A DNA stretch of 64,000 nucleotides from Phocoena phocoena. Lineage: Eukaryota; Chordata; Mammalia; Artiodactyla; Phocoenidae. Below are positions 22,255 through 34,105 of the stretch, piece after piece; positions within the stretch are counted from its first letter, which is position 1; every line of letters begins with the position of its first letter. The stretch is taken from positions 59,578,220 to 59,642,219 of the forward strand of contig NC_089235.1 in assembly GCF_963924675.1 (NCBI RefSeq), read 5' to 3'. The position numbers and the translations under genes are program-made. The notes below the pieces were generated by a model. That model searched no databases and had not been told where the DNA came from. It saw nothing but the letters and a program-made list of their open reading frames with translations.

Positions 22255-22991
22255 AAAACTACAATGAGGTATCACCTCACACCAGTTAGAATGGGCATCA
22301 TCAGAAAATCTACAAACAACAAATGCTGGAGAGGGTGTGGAGAAAAGAGGACCCTCTTGCACTGTTGGTGGGAATGTAGACTGATACAGCCACTATGGAG
22401 AACAGAATGGAGTTTCCTTAAAAAACTAAAAATAGAATTACCATATGACCCAGCAATCCCACTACTGGGCATATACCCTGAGAAAACCATAATTCAAAAA
22501 GACACATGCACCCCAATGTTCATTGCAGCACTATTTACAATAGCCAGGACATGGAAGCAACCTAAATGCCCACCGAGAGACGAATGGATAAAGAAGATGT
22601 GGTACATATATACAATGGAATATTACTCAGCCACATAAAGAAACGAAATTGGGTCATTTGTAGAGACGTGGATGGATTTAGAGACTGTCATACAGAGTGA
22701 AGTAAGTCAGAAAGAGAAAAACAAATATCGTATATTAACGCATATATGTGGAACCTAGAAAAATGGTACAGATGAACCAGTCTGCAGGGCAGAAATTGAG
22801 ACACAAAAGTAGAGAACAAAGGTATGGACACCAAGGGGGGAAAGTGGCGGGAGGTGGTGGTGTGGTGGTGGTGGGATGAATTGGGAGATTGGGATAGACA
22901 TATATACACTCATATGTATCAAATGGGTAACTAACGAGAACCTGCTGTATAAAAAAATAAATAAAAGTCAAAAAAAATTTCTCCTTTTTGG

Positions 22992-24875
22992 ACGTTTACC
23001 TGCATTTATATGTTTTTCTGAACTGCTTTACTTTCTATTTTCTTCCAATTTACTTGCAAAACTCAGACACACTTTTATCATTCATGGCATCAGATGTGAA
23101 TCTTAATCTTTAAACAAAATAAAAGATTTGGCGGGACAACAGATATGTAAATTCAGCCCTTTTATCCTTTATTTTCCTCTTGATATTAGTTGGTACAGAT
23201 TCATAATATTGGAATTTGAATTACTTTCCCCGACTAGAAAATATATTCCCTCTGACTTGTAGCCTGAGAAATCATGCAAGGGTCTGCTGCTGATGTGGAA
23301 AAAGAAGAACACAAGGGCCACATTTGATGATGCTTATCAAAGTCTGTTTAATTCCATAGTAAGTGTCCTGTGGCCCTTAAGACTGGCAGTGCAGGGTCTA
23401 CAGCCTAGAATAACATCCTGCTCTCCAACAGCTGTAAAATCAATTCAAAATGTATGGTTCTGGCAAGTACTTCTGGCTTTTCATATGTTAGTTAATAACT
23501 AAGAATATTTCAATGGGGAGATTTATTTGACTAAAATGCATTGAAATTACTTGCATCAGTGAACTATATTATAGGTAAAACTTGGTATAAATTATGTAAG
23601 AGGGGATTCAAAAATAACAAGATGACACAGATTAGAAAAACCAGTCATGCCATCTCTTCCCTAGATTTGATTTGAGTTTATTTTAACTTCCAGGCCAGAA
23701 CTAGAAAATGGTTCTGGTAGACAGTCAAAATGAAAATGCAAGCGAGGGATTTTTGCATTGACAGTAACTTGTATCAGACTAACTCTTCTGCTGAGAATAA
23801 CTATGTAAGTTGAGTTAAAGCACAAAACAAAGGAAAAAGCAGATGTTTGATAGTATTAGAAATCAACTCAGATGACCAGAAGAAACATGGGGCCATGATT
23901 CAATACGGAATGAACATACATTATAAGCCCTAAGTTTATCGTGGTCTTATCCTCATAAGAGCATTTGCTTATACTCAGTATGAGCTTTAGAAGCCAAGAA
24001 AAAGTGGTGTCCTAGAACTTGTGGCAGTCTCATGGGTAGGGAAGACAAAAATTGGAGAAGAAGCCTACCAAGGCAGTCACAAAAAATGTGAGCCCCAAAA
24101 TATGTATGCAGTCTCCTCACGAGGCATCTACTAGTTACAAAAGGATGCAGGCACGGGGCAAGATGCTCAGAAACTAAAAGAGAGGCAGCTAAGAGGCTAA
24201 TACCTAAGGAGAAGAGACATCTCTTATCTGGTACTGGACTCACCCTATTGTTATAAATGCATATAAGAGGTGGATAAAATATGTAACTATTTGCAGCCAT
24301 TGGAGAGCAACCAACATAGGGCTTTAATCCTTGAGAGAAGGAAAGTATAAGAGGTAATCCCCGTATTCCTGATGCTTTCTCCCTGACAGTAGTTTCCAAT
24401 TTACAGAGGAAGAACATGGAGCCTGAATAGAGAATTGTGGTCCTGCTAAGTAAAAAAAGACAGAGATTGAAATTTTAGACTGCCAAGGTGACTGCGATTT
24501 GGGAACATGGTTCCAGAGTAAAGGCAGCCAAGTTGTTAGGGGGGAAGCTCCCCAAATCTGAGTAAATAAACCCCTTGTATCTTTGGGTTGATGCTAAACT
24601 ACAGGCACAGGGTACAACTCTGAAACGCTTAGCCAAGAATACTTGTTGTGAGGCTGACAGCCAAGCAAAGACTTTCAGAAGCTGTACAGTGCTATGGAGA
24701 CAGAGTTTGGAGTCAAAACTGAGACAGAGTGGAGAGACCTCAGGAGTACCTTGGAACTTCAGTTTAGATAGCAGGAAGGTCAAACTTTAGAGTAAGGATA
24801 ATGCCCTAAGAGAATGGGCAAAACTAAAACCTAAGACCCACACTGATGAAGCCTAAAACTAAGCTTGATAGGATC
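22992..24875. other. Mostly unassigned stretch
   Basis: No coding exon identified. A 154-codon minus-strand open frame (23953-24417) and a 102-codon one (24475-24783) have no recognisable domains. The right half (from about 24430) may already be the degenerate 5' UTR of the L1M that becomes recognisable near 24880. Confidence 0.4.
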
Positions 24876-24879
24876 TAGA

Positions 24880-27835
24880 TGATTTGCTTGTCATTTAACT
24901 GTCTACCCCCAAAAAACTTAATACTCTTGAGAGGAAGAGAACATAATTCAAAGTATCTACAATGTCTAAAAAATTACTGACATGCAAAAAAGCATGAAAA
25001 GTGATCAATAATCAAGAGAAAAGACAGAACTAGAACCAGAAATAATCCAGATGTCGTAGTTAGCATCTGAACATATCACATGACTATAAATATTATGTTA
25101 AAAATAGAAGAAAAGATGGAAAATGCATGACAATATGGAGACTATAAGCAAATAATCAGAATCTATAAAAAAAGGAATCAAACTGACATTCTAGAACTGC
25201 AAAACATGATATCTGAAATTGAGAACTCATTGAATGAATTTAAAAGCAGAATGTGCAGCAATATGGATGGACCCAGGGATTATCATATTAAGTGAAGCAA
25301 GTCAGAAAGAGAAAGACAAAATACCATATGATATCACTTATATGTGGAATCTAAAATATGCACAAATGAACTTATCTACAAAACAGAAACAGACTCACAG
25401 ACATAGAGAAGAGACTTGTGGTTGCCAAGGCGGAGGGGGGATGGAGGAGGGATGGATTGGGAGTTTGGGATTAGCAGACGCAAACTATTATATAGAGAAT
25501 GAATAAACAACAAGGTCCCACTATATAGCACAAGGAACTAAATTCAACATCTTGTGATAAACCATAATGGAAAAGAATATGAAAGATAATGTATACATAT
25601 GTATAATTGAATCACTTTGCTGTACAGCAGAAGTTAACACAAAATTGTAAATCAACTATACTTCAACAAAATAAAATGTTTAGAAAAGCAGAATGGACAG
25701 AACTCAAAGACATGTAAACAGATAATGCCCAATTTAAAAGACAGTATGTAAAAAAAGAATAAAACATAAAATTACTGAGAATATAATCAAAAAGTTTACA
25801 TAACTGTACTAATAGTCCCCAAAAGAGGAGAGAGAGAAAATAGAACAGAAACAATACTTGAAGAAATAATGACCAAGAATTTCCCAAATCTGATAAAAAG
25901 ACTATCCCATTAATTTAAGAAGTGGAGTGAATACCAAGCAGAACAAATACAAAAAAACCCACACCTGGCAAACTATAGTCAAGATGTTAAAATCCAAAAA
26001 CAAAGAGAAGATATTAAAAACAGCCAGAGAGAAAAAAATAGATTACAAATAATAGCTAAATTCCTAATGAAAATAACAGAAGACAGAAAACAATCAAATA
26101 ACATTTGTAAAGTACTGGAAAAATCACCTACAATGCCATACGTGGGAAAATATTTCTGAAAAAATGAAAGCAAAATAAACATATTTTTAGACAAAGTGAA
26201 ACTGAAAACCTCATTAGCAGCAGACTCACACTGCAAGAAACATTATGAGAATTCTTCTTGCGGAAGGAAAATGATCCCAGATGAAAGCACGAAAGTGCAG
26301 AAAGGAATAAAGTATATCACAAAAGGTACAATGTGAGTATAAATGGATGCTGACTGTTTAAAACAATAAAGTCTTCTGCAACGCATAACATCAATAAAAG
26401 TAAAACATGTGACAAGAGCACAAAGGACATGAGAACAGAAAAATGGAGATAGTCTCTACATTTCTTGTGTTGTTTGGGCAGTGGTAAAGGTAACAATTTA
26501 AAGTATATTGTAATAGAATAAGAAAGTATACTGTAATTTTAGTGTTACAACTATAATAATGCTACTAGAAGGTATAATAAAATAGCTAATAGATGAGACA
26601 ATAGAATACGTAAAAGACTTGATTAATACACAGAAAGCAGAAAGGAGAACTAAAGGAACAAAGAACGGATGGAACAGAGAAAAAATATGATAGACATAAA
26701 TTCAACTATATCAGTAACTACATTAAATGTATATGGACTAAGACACACCAATTAAAAGACAAAAATTGTCAGGTTTGAGTAACAGAAAGAAAGAAAAAGA
26801 CAAACTACATGTAGTTTACAAGAACCACATGTAAAATCAAGACATAGATTGTGTTTAAAAGCATGGACAAACATACTACACTAAGCAGAAGAAAGGTATT
26901 ATGTCTACATTTATACCACTCAAAGTAGACTTTAAGGCAGAGAAATAATAAAAGATATTTGATAATAATAGAGGGTTGACTCAACAGGAAGATGTAATAG
27001 TGTTAAATGTGAATGCACCTAATAACACAGCTTCAAAATACATGAAGTTAAAAATTAACCAAATGAAAGAGAGTTTTAACTAAATGATGCAAACTCAATA
27101 TATAAAAACTAGTAGTACGTAGCTAAAGCAGTGGTGAAGAGAAATGAATCGCTTTAAATGTACAGAGTATAAAAGAAGAAACATAAAACCAATAATCTAT
27201 TATCCAACTTGAGAAATTAGAAAATAATAAAATTAAATGCAAATAAGTATAGACTATAATAAAAATAAGAGCAGAAATCAATGTACTAGAAAAAAGGCAC
27301 ACAACTGAGAATATCAATAAAGTAAAAATTTAATCAGAAAATCTTATTAAATTAATAATTGAAACTGATAAGAAAAAACTAATTAGAATAGCAGAAATAA
27401 GAAGGGACATTAGTAGAGAACCTACAGATAATACCAAGATAATAAGAGGATATTGTGTAAAATGTAATACCAATACATTTAAAACTTAGAATTAATGGAA
27501 AAATCTCTTGAAAACACAATGTGCCAAAACTGATAGAAGAAATAGAAAATCTTAACAGTCCCACATCTGTTAAATAAATTGAATCTGTAATTAAAAATCT
27601 TCCTCAAACAAAAAAGGAAAAATCCTCCAGGCCCAGATAGCTTCACTAGTGAATTCTTCAGAACTTTTAAAGAAGAAATAAAACTAACCTTACAGAAATT
27701 ATTCAAGAGAACATAAAATAGAGGGAATATAGAGCAGCTAGACCTCTCATATACTGCTTGTGGGAGTGTAAATTGATGCAATTGCTTTGGAAAACTATTT
27801 TGCACTATCTACCAAGTCAGAACTATGCAGCCTCC
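24880..27835 (+). mobile_element. Old L1M, decayed, with internal deletion
   Basis: Plus-strand old L1: 'aaaattactgacatgcaaaaaagca' and 'gaccagaactagaaccag'-type ORF1 upstream text, ORF1 remnants at 25700-26300, endonuclease region at 26700-27080 ('caaagtagactttaaggcagag', 'aatgtgaatgcacctaataac'), and the start of the reverse transcriptase region to about 27715. It then jumps to C-terminal ORF2 text ('actgcttgtgggagtgtaaattgatgcaat') at about 27730, so most of the reverse transcriptase is deleted. A younger L1 end is nested at 25254-25683. Confidence 0.75.
25254..25683 (+). mobile_element. 5'-truncated L1 3' end nested in the L1M
   Basis: About 430 bp from the ORF2 C-terminus ('gaagcaagtcagaaagagaaag') through a 3' UTR of the 'ataaacaacaaggtccc' type to 'caacaaaataaaatg'. 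Perfect 12-bp duplication AAAAGCAGAATG at 25242-25253 and 25684-25695. Confidence 0.9.
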
Positions 27836-27837
27836 AT

Positions 27838-28370
27838 TACCATTTTATAGGGCCGCTTGACCTAAGCAAATGTTGCAAAGTGACAGATGCTTATTTTGTT
27901 TGACTTACACAGTATGCATTAAAAAAAAAAAAATGGAAGTGGAAACCCATCAAGATGATGTAGTCAACTGATGCTCTGATGTACCCAAACATATAGCAAC
28001 GAGAGAGAAAATGTAAAAATAGAAAGCTTAGCAGGCGTAGCTGGGTTCAAAAACAATGCAAACATCTTTAAGAACTAGAAATGGAACAGACACACGAACA
28101 GGTGGTAGGGCTGGTGTGAAGATGCACTGTGCCCTCAACTGGCAGCGATGGCCAGGAATTTTGTTTCTTCAGGGGACTGAGGATCTTCTACATGAGAGAA
28201 GACGTCCCTCCAACACCATTTTTATAAAGCGGGAAAAAATCCTGTAGATTACCATCTGAGTCAAGGTACTTAGAAACAGCCTTGTGACTGGGAGCTGAAT
28301 GAAACCATCCAATGGCTTGGTAACTGTGTCTTTGTTCTCCTCCATGTAATCATAGGGTCTGTGACTTGCA
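27838..28370. other. Stretch with no recognised feature
   Basis: Contains an A13 run near 27920. No family or exon recognised. Confidence 0.4.
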
Positions 28371-28371
28371 G

Positions 28372-28830
28372 TGTGTTGAACAGACACCCCCCAACCCTGC
28401 AGAAATCCATGGCCATCCAGAACCTCAGAATGTGACCTTATTTGGAAATAAGGTCTTTGCAGGTGTAATTAGTTAAGAATCTGGACACTAAATCATCCTG
28501 CATTTAGGGTGGTCCCTAAACCCAATGACCGAGATGTCCTTATAAAGTGAGCAGGACACATAGAGACAAACTGGGGAGAAGGCCACATGAAGACAGAGGC
28601 AGACATCGGAGTGATGCAGCTACTGCAAGCCAAGGAATGCCAGTAGCCACCAGAAGCTGGAAAGAGGCAAGGAAGGATTCTTTCCTAAACTCTTCAGAAG
28701 GAGCGTGGATTTGCTGACACCATGATTTCAGGCTTTTGGCCTCCAGAACCATGAGAGCGTAAATTTCTGTTGTTCGAGGGCATCAAGCTTGTGGTAATTT
28801 ATTATGGCAGGCTTAGGAAACGAATATATA
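28372..28830 (+). mobile_element. MaLR LTR (MLT1/MST-like)
   Basis: Typical text in order: 'gtgttgaacagacaccccccaa', 'cctcagaatgtgaccttatttggaaataaggtctttgcaggtgtaattagttaag' region, 'gtccttataaa', 'caagccaaggaatgcca', 'accagaagctgg', 'cctccagaaccatgagagcgtaaatttctgttgtt', end near 'ggcttaggaaacgaata'. A solo LTR with no internal sequence. Confidence 0.8.
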
Positions 28831-28854
28831 CCCCAAACCTCCAAACCTTAAAAG

Positions 28855-28886
28855 ACATGAAGTTAAAAATTAACCAAATGAAAGAG
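28855..28886 (+). repeat. 32-bp exact copy of a nearby L1M segment
   Basis: Identical over 32 bases to 27040-27071, which lies inside the old L1M endonuclease region 1.8 kb upstream. It sits just after the MaLR LTR end with no other L1 sequence around it. Confidence 0.8.
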
Positions 28887-29045
28887 GTTCTGGACTGTGG
28901 GCTGGGTGTGGGGGGCATATTGAGGCAACTGTAGAGGGAGGCACGTGGGGGGCATGTGGAGAGATGCGCACAGGAAGCAAGAGCAGGGGGTACAGACGGA
29001 AGGTGAGTGAGACCGTGTTCACAGGCAGATGTCAGAGAACCGAAG

Positions 29046-29075
29046 CCCAAACCCAAACCCAAACCCAAACCCAAA
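29046..29075. repeat. (CCCAAA)5 hexanucleotide repeat
   Basis: Five near-perfect CCCAAA units. The 150 bp before it are unusually G-rich with GTGGGGGGCAT repeated twice (about 28908 and 28948). Confidence 0.9.
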
Positions 29076-30060
29076 AGGCTTCCGTTCAAAATGCGCCTGC
29101 AAGCCCAAATTCATACACACGTGAAGAAAACTAGCTTTAAGAAAAACAGCAACAGAATCAACTATGGAGACATCAGTGTACTCCAGATGCAATGAATTCT
29201 AGAGCTGTGTCTGACAAAGACATTACTTATTTATCTTATTAACATATGAGGTTTTCCACATTTACACCATAAATTCTGGGATAGTTTATATTGATCTAGA
29301 CTTTAAAATAATTATGTTTAGGATGCTTAAAGAGACAAACTAAGGTTTCATAGCCACGCAAAGGAAAAGAAATGATGAAACAAGCTTCCATTTAAAGCGG
29401 CTTGAACATGTTGCTGTATTTTAAGTGTCTGCCTCAGACCCAAGGAGTGTTAGCTTTACTCTTGTGTTACAGATAGCACTTGGCATTTGTTGAACGTAGC
29501 ACTAGCCTTAGAGACAGGAGTGGGGCCGATGAGGTGGGGTGGGTAGCGTGAGGGAAACTGGCACAAATTAATTACCCTGATCCAGGGGTCTGGTCCTGGG
29601 CTCCAGCACCTATTCATATTTTGTGTAAAGATTTGTAGCTTACAGTGGGCCCTGACCCCTGACAGTCCAGGTCAGGTTTACAGAAATTCTGACCAGGTTT
29701 GTTATAAGGACCGAAGGAGCTAATGCAGGCCCTATGCCTTTGTCAACCCTGAAGAACTACAGAAGTATATACCTTGTAAACTTAAAGTGAAGAGCAAGTA
29801 TCTTATCTCCTTCAATGCACTTGGCTTTGTGCCTGGATCTAGGCATTTGGTGACCCGAAAAATGAAACTGATTGTGATGTAGTATATTAATCCAAATTCT
29901 TTGGCTATATCTATGTGACACTCTCTTGTTAAAATAGAAAATGGAAAAATGGAATAAAATGTCATCATATTTTGGAAAGTGAAAAAGCCTAGTGGTTATT
30001 ATGAAAAGTGGATGTTGGTGGGGTAGTCTATGCCAGGAATTGTTCTAAATGGTCTAAAAA
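29076..30060. other. Mostly unassigned stretch
   Basis: No repeat family or exon identified with confidence. Confidence 0.4.
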
Positions 30061-30064
30061 GTAG

Positions 30065-30235
30065 AATGGACTTTGGAGTCTGATGGCCTGGATTCAGATA
30101 CTGACTCCTCACACAGTGTCTGTGTGAACTTTGGATAAGTTATTTAACGTCTCTAGGCTTCATTTACTTCATATAAAATGGAGATGATAATGGATACATT
30201 GTAAGAATTATATGTGATAATATATAGTGTTTAGT
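30065..30235 (+). mobile_element. MIR SINE
   Basis: 'tggactttggagtctgatggcctggattcagatactgactcc', 'gtgaactttggataagttatttaacgtctctaggcttcatt', 'aaaatggagatgataatgga' in family order. Confidence 0.85.
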
Positions 30236-30617
30236 CTCTACCTTTCAATTATATGAGCTAATACATTTCCTTTCCTGTTTGTTCTGAGAGGATTTTTCTC
30301 TTACTTGTAATTGAAAGCAACCCGATCCAAGTACTATTATTGCAACATGACATAGAACTGACTCTTTCTAAAACGATGACAATTACTGGCAAAATATTAT
30401 TTCAGATTAGTATTGTTGAAAAAGTATTCAGGTGACTAATTTTTCCTTTTTCATGTGAGCATTTAAACTTAATAATAAGGTCATATTTCTGAAATAATGA
30501 GATTGAGCTTTAGCCACATTGATTGGGAGTTGAAGAAGAATGAAAATCGAACTGTAAAGGTCAGATTTATCCAGACAAACTCCATTGCCATAGAAACAAT
30601 AATTTTATATCAGCCAC

Positions 30618-30895
30618 TACTGATCAGTCACCTACTGTATTCCAGGAACCCTTCTAAGTACTTTGCTTCTATTTTCTTTCACTCTTTCTTAGATTCAAGG
30701 TGAGAAAACAGAAGCTTAGAGAGTGGTTTCAGGGCCTAATACCTAAAATAGTACCTAGCACAAGCCAAGCTCTCAATAAGTCACTGTGGCATGCTAATTA
30801 ACTGTCCAAGTACACGTAAGGCCAGGGTGCAGACCCCTGTCTTCTTTCTTTCAAAGTCTTTGCTCCTGTCACTGTACCACGTTGCTTCCATGCAT
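30618..30895 (-). mobile_element. MIR SINE, interrupted
   Basis: Reverse MIR 'gtcacctactgtattccaggaaccc...gtgagaaaacagaagcttagagag' then, after about 70 bp of foreign text, 'ctaattaactgtccaag', 'aaggccagggtgcagacccc', 'cactgtaccacgttgc'. The interrupting part resembles another repeat end ('agtacctagcacaagcc'). Confidence 0.7.
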
Positions 30896-31184
30896 CAACA
30901 GTTCTGGCCTGTTATTAGTAAAAGTGTGTCCACTGGTCTAATTTACTGGATTGGTAATTAAGGCAGGTATCTGTCAATTGAGAAAGTTTAGCTTCCTCAG
31001 GGTCAATTCCTAATTTGAACACATTTACCTCCTTTTCAGAAGCTAGACTCTTAGATCATCGCCAAAAGCAAGATAAGACATATAAACTCCAGGTTGCTAA
31101 GCTCAAGTAGTTTGTAGTCCTCAAAGGAATTCTTTGTTACAAATTACATGTCTTAATTTGACATTCACACCTTGCCCCAAGGAC
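30896..31184. other. Stretch with no recognised feature
   Basis: Nothing identified. Confidence 0.4.
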
Positions 31185-31480
31185 TTTAACATCTTTATTG
31201 GAGTATAATTGCTTTACATTGTGTTAGTTTCTGCTGTATAACAAAGTGAATCAGCTATACGTATACATATATCCCCATATATGCATATATCCCCCTCTTG
31301 CGTCTCCCTCCCACCCTCCCTATCCCACCCCTCTAGGTGGTCACAAAGCACCGAGCTGATCTCCCTGTGCTATACAGCTGCTTCCCACTAGCTAGCTATT
31401 TTACATTTGGTAGTGTATATATGTCAACGCTACTCTCTCACTTCATCCCAGCTTACCCTTCCCCCTCCCCGTTTCCTCAA
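31185..31480 (-). mobile_element. 5'-truncated L1, 3' UTR only
   Basis: Complement of the cetacean L1 3' UTR from 'ttaacatctttattggagtat' to 'ccctccccgtttcctca'. The poly(A) part is only T3. Contains a short local duplication of 'catatatccccatat'-type text. Confidence 0.85.
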
Positions 31481-32145
31481 AAGAGCTGAAAACTTGTATT
31501 CCAGACCGAAGAGTGGTTATTCCAAATAAAGTTTTGGAATTCTTACCCAACTTTGAAATGACTATAAAAATATAATTCTTCTTTCAATTTTTCTTAAAAT
31601 AAAAAAAATTATCTAGAATAAAAATATTCAATTTATGTTTTAGTAAACGTTGGTATTGATATATTCTATTTTTTAGCATCCATTAATTGTGAGATTGCAA
31701 TATTTTGAAATATATTATCATTCTCAGATTAATCAACTTGGAACTCATACAGTAAATTATGGTCAAAAGTGTTCTGTGTCTATGGAGAGTGGCCTTATTT
31801 TTGTCAAGAAAAAAAAAAAGAGAAATGGCATATATCAAATCTTGTTGAATTTTATAGCCTTTGATACTTTATGCTGTAGCTTTTGCTGCTCAGTGTTAAA
31901 ATTCAAGGTCCATGTTGTCTACAGTAAATGAAAAACCCAGGCCCTCTGAGGGCACAGGGGTTAATGTGGTCTTTAAAGCTTCCCATTAGGGCCTATATGG
32001 TCAATCAATAAACTGGTATTGTCAGCATGTATGTAGTAAGAACTACTATGTGTTAGGTGCTTCCTAAGTGGTAGATGAAGTGAGAAAGGTAGGATAATGA
32101 AATGGAATATGCATGTTTGTTGAAGCTTGAAGACTAGCTTATCAA
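31481..32145. other. Stretch with no recognised feature
   Basis: AT-rich; an A11 run near 31808. Nothing identified. Confidence 0.4.
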
Positions 32146-32149
32146 ATGC

Positions 32150-32310
32150 GCTAAGTTATTTAACTATTCCGTTCCCTTGGCTTCACAGTGGAGAACCATC
32201 GTAACCACACTGGACGTTGTGGTGAGGATTAGAAATACTGCACCGCACACACTGTGTATGGTAGGGTTTCAACAAATGGCATCATTGTTGTCATTATTAG
32301 ATTTGAAAGG
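32150..32310 (+). mobile_element. MIR SINE fragment
   Basis: 'gctaagttatttaactattccgttcccttggcttcac' and 'gtggtgaggattagaaatactg' fit the MIR core and 3' part. Confidence 0.6.
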
Positions 32311-32410
32311 CAAACCTATTTGCCTGAAGTCACTTAGCTAGGAGCGGCAGAGCCAGGACTCAAACTCTGATGTAAAGTCTACTAAGACATCCTTTGTATT
32401 CAGCCAATTT
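32311..32410 (-). mobile_element. MIR SINE fragment
   Basis: 'tgcctgaagtcacttagctaggagcggcagagccaggactcaaac' is a clear reverse MIR segment. It abuts the plus-oriented MIR piece. Confidence 0.75.
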
Positions 32411-32439
32411 TCTTACGTATGACAAAGAAAATTGGCACG

Positions 32440-32548
32440 GTGGATCTGGGGCAGGGGAAACCCATTCCTGGGCATGGACATTCAGGGCTTCATGGAAGGG
32501 ATGATGTTTGATCGGGGTCTTAAAGGATGAGTAGGGTTTTGATAAATG
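32440..32548 (-). mobile_element. L2 LINE fragment
   Basis: 'cagggcttcatggaagggatgatgtttgatcggggtcttaaaggatgagtaggg' is the complement of a well-known L2 segment. Confidence 0.75.
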
Positions 32549-33900
32549 AAATCATCAGCACTTTATCCTCCAGGCTCTTTGGAATTTCACTAGCATACAA
32601 AGTGATGACAAATGGGTTTCCCTATTAACTTATTTACAGTCATTCACTGGCAGAGTGCTGGTATCGATTAGTAGACCAGAAGGAAAATTTATGGCATCTC
32701 TGCATTTGCTTACTCTTCTCTACAAGTTTTTTTCCGCTCTTGTTAATCTTTGAGCCTTAGAAGAATGCCTCTGTTAAAGCCAACATTTCAGTTGTTGTAT
32801 GTTAAAAAACCCACTTTATCCAATATGACTTTACACAGATGTGTTTGAAGAGACGACTATATATTTTGTTTAGGTCAAAGACGTGGTGGGAGATATTATA
32901 ATTAAAACTGACATGTGTGATCTGAGCTCTAGCCAAACTCAGCAGCATAGCATTGTCAAATCCCTGTTTACATACCGCCCATCCTGGGTTTACACAGCTG
33001 TATCCAGTTCAGTGGGATAGTCATGGTCACAATAGCCCCTTAAATTGCCTCTTCAATCATCACACATGCTCATTTCTTTGTTCTTCAAGAGATTTCCTCA
33101 TGACATTCCCATCACAGCTAAAGGATATGCGATTTAAAATGTCAAAAAGGTATTGTAGGATAAACCTAACTAGACAAGGAGCTAGGAGATACATTTTGAA
33201 TGCATCTTTTTCAGTCCTCTTCAAAAGAGTTCCGTTATAATGCCCAGTCTTTGAAGCAAGTCCTGGAAAATATATACTAAGCCGAGCACATGTGACGCTT
33301 GGTAGAAAGTAATTCCTCTCGGGATCCTTGACTTCTCTGACATGAGACATCAAATGTAAAAGAGCTTTTGACAGCATCCACAAATATGTCTCCATCTCAG
33401 TGGACAGAAACTCCTCCTTTTCCGAGGAAAACTGGTGCCAGAAAAGGAGCTCTAAAAGCAAATCCATTTCACAAGGTACCAATATTTGATGGTGAATAAT
33501 CAGTCATCAATCATCAAAAGGTTTGACTGAAATGTTATTTTTAAACAGAGATCAAAAATTATGTGAATAAAGGAGTCTTCTCTTACATCTAATACAGTGA
33601 AGGTTATGAATCTCTGCACTAATTAAAACAAGAATGCTGACTTTTGAAATGCTTTTCATTTTCTTTTTGCTGTAATTTTTCTGGGTAAACTATATAATAG
33701 CACCAAATACCATCTTTCTCTGAACATTTGTCTTCAACAAGTTGTTGATTTTAGTGTTTTTTTCAGCCAAACTAAGGTATTTTCCTTCTAAACAGCCAAG
33801 TGTTCACCTGGCAGATGGGCAAAATCTCATGGTAAGTCACTTTCAATGGCTTCCTTCAAATACAGGGTCATAATGTGAGAATTAAAGAGGTAACAGTAAG
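32549..33900. other. Single-copy-looking stretch, no feature supported
   Basis: No repeat recognised for about 1.3 kb. A 140-codon minus-strand open frame (33060-33482) has no domain, no splice context I trust and no resemblance to a protein I know. Confidence 0.4.
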
Positions 33901-33911
33901 GGTTTTACCTA

Positions 33912-34105
33912 CCTTATCTCATTTGACCCTCACAGCAGCCTTACTGGATAGATCTCCATTTTACCCTTACTAAGACTGAGGTGCAGAGAGATTAAGTAAC
34001 TTGTGCAAGGCCACGCACTAGAAAATACTAGAATTGGGACTTGAATCAAAGACTATGTGGTTCAAAACCCATGTTCTTAACCTTATGCTGTTTTCCCAGT
34101 ACATC
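33912..34105 (-). mobile_element. MIR SINE
   Basis: 'ttatctcatttgaccctcacagcagcc', 'gaggtgcagagagattaagtaacttgtgcaaggccac', 'gttcttaaccttatgctg' in reverse MIR order. Confidence 0.85.

Larger units (their letters stand above)
18449..22758 (+). pseudogene. L1 ORF2 (endonuclease-reverse transcriptase), inactivated
   Basis: ORF2p nicks target DNA and reverse-transcribes L1 RNA. The endonuclease domain starts at 18449 ('NVNVLNAPTKRHRLTEWIQK', 'CLQETHF' with the catalytic Glu). It continues in other frames at 18789-19100 and 19113-19403. The reverse transcriptase is open at 20035-20538 ('[20 protein letters not shown]', '[20 protein letters not shown]'), stopping just before the catalytic FADD motif, which follows in a shifted frame (about 20524-20535). 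The C-terminal part is at 22270-22638, and the ORF ends at TAG 22756-22758. It is broken by several stops and frameshifts and by the two SINEs. Confidence 0.9.
16617..22972 (+). mobile_element. Nearly full-length L1 with 5' UTR, broken ORFs and two nested SINEs
   Basis: This L1 is flanked by a perfect 19-bp duplication AAAAATTTCTCCTTTTTGG at 16598-16616 and 22973-22991. It spans 6,356 bp, about 5.85 kb after removing two later SINEs. Order: 5' UTR 16617-17493, ORF1 17494-18390, ORF2 18449-22758, 3' UTR to 22972 with a short AATAAATAAAA tail. Its 3' UTR (a GGTGG-rich stretch around 22850-22873) differs from the other L1 ends in the window. Stops and frameshifts in both ORFs show it is dead. 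Confidence 0.92.

Noticed and set aside
21670..22362. 230-codon minus-strand frame
   Set aside because: It runs antisense through L1 ORF2 and a nested CHR SINE, so it is a shadow of mobile elements.
29007..29195. (KP)n repeat peptide
   Set aside because: It is only the translation of the (CCCAAA)5 microsatellite.
33060..33482. 140-codon minus-strand open frame in a repeat-poor region
   Set aside because: No recognised domain, no trusted splice context. A frame of this length is expected about once by chance in 64 kb of this composition.
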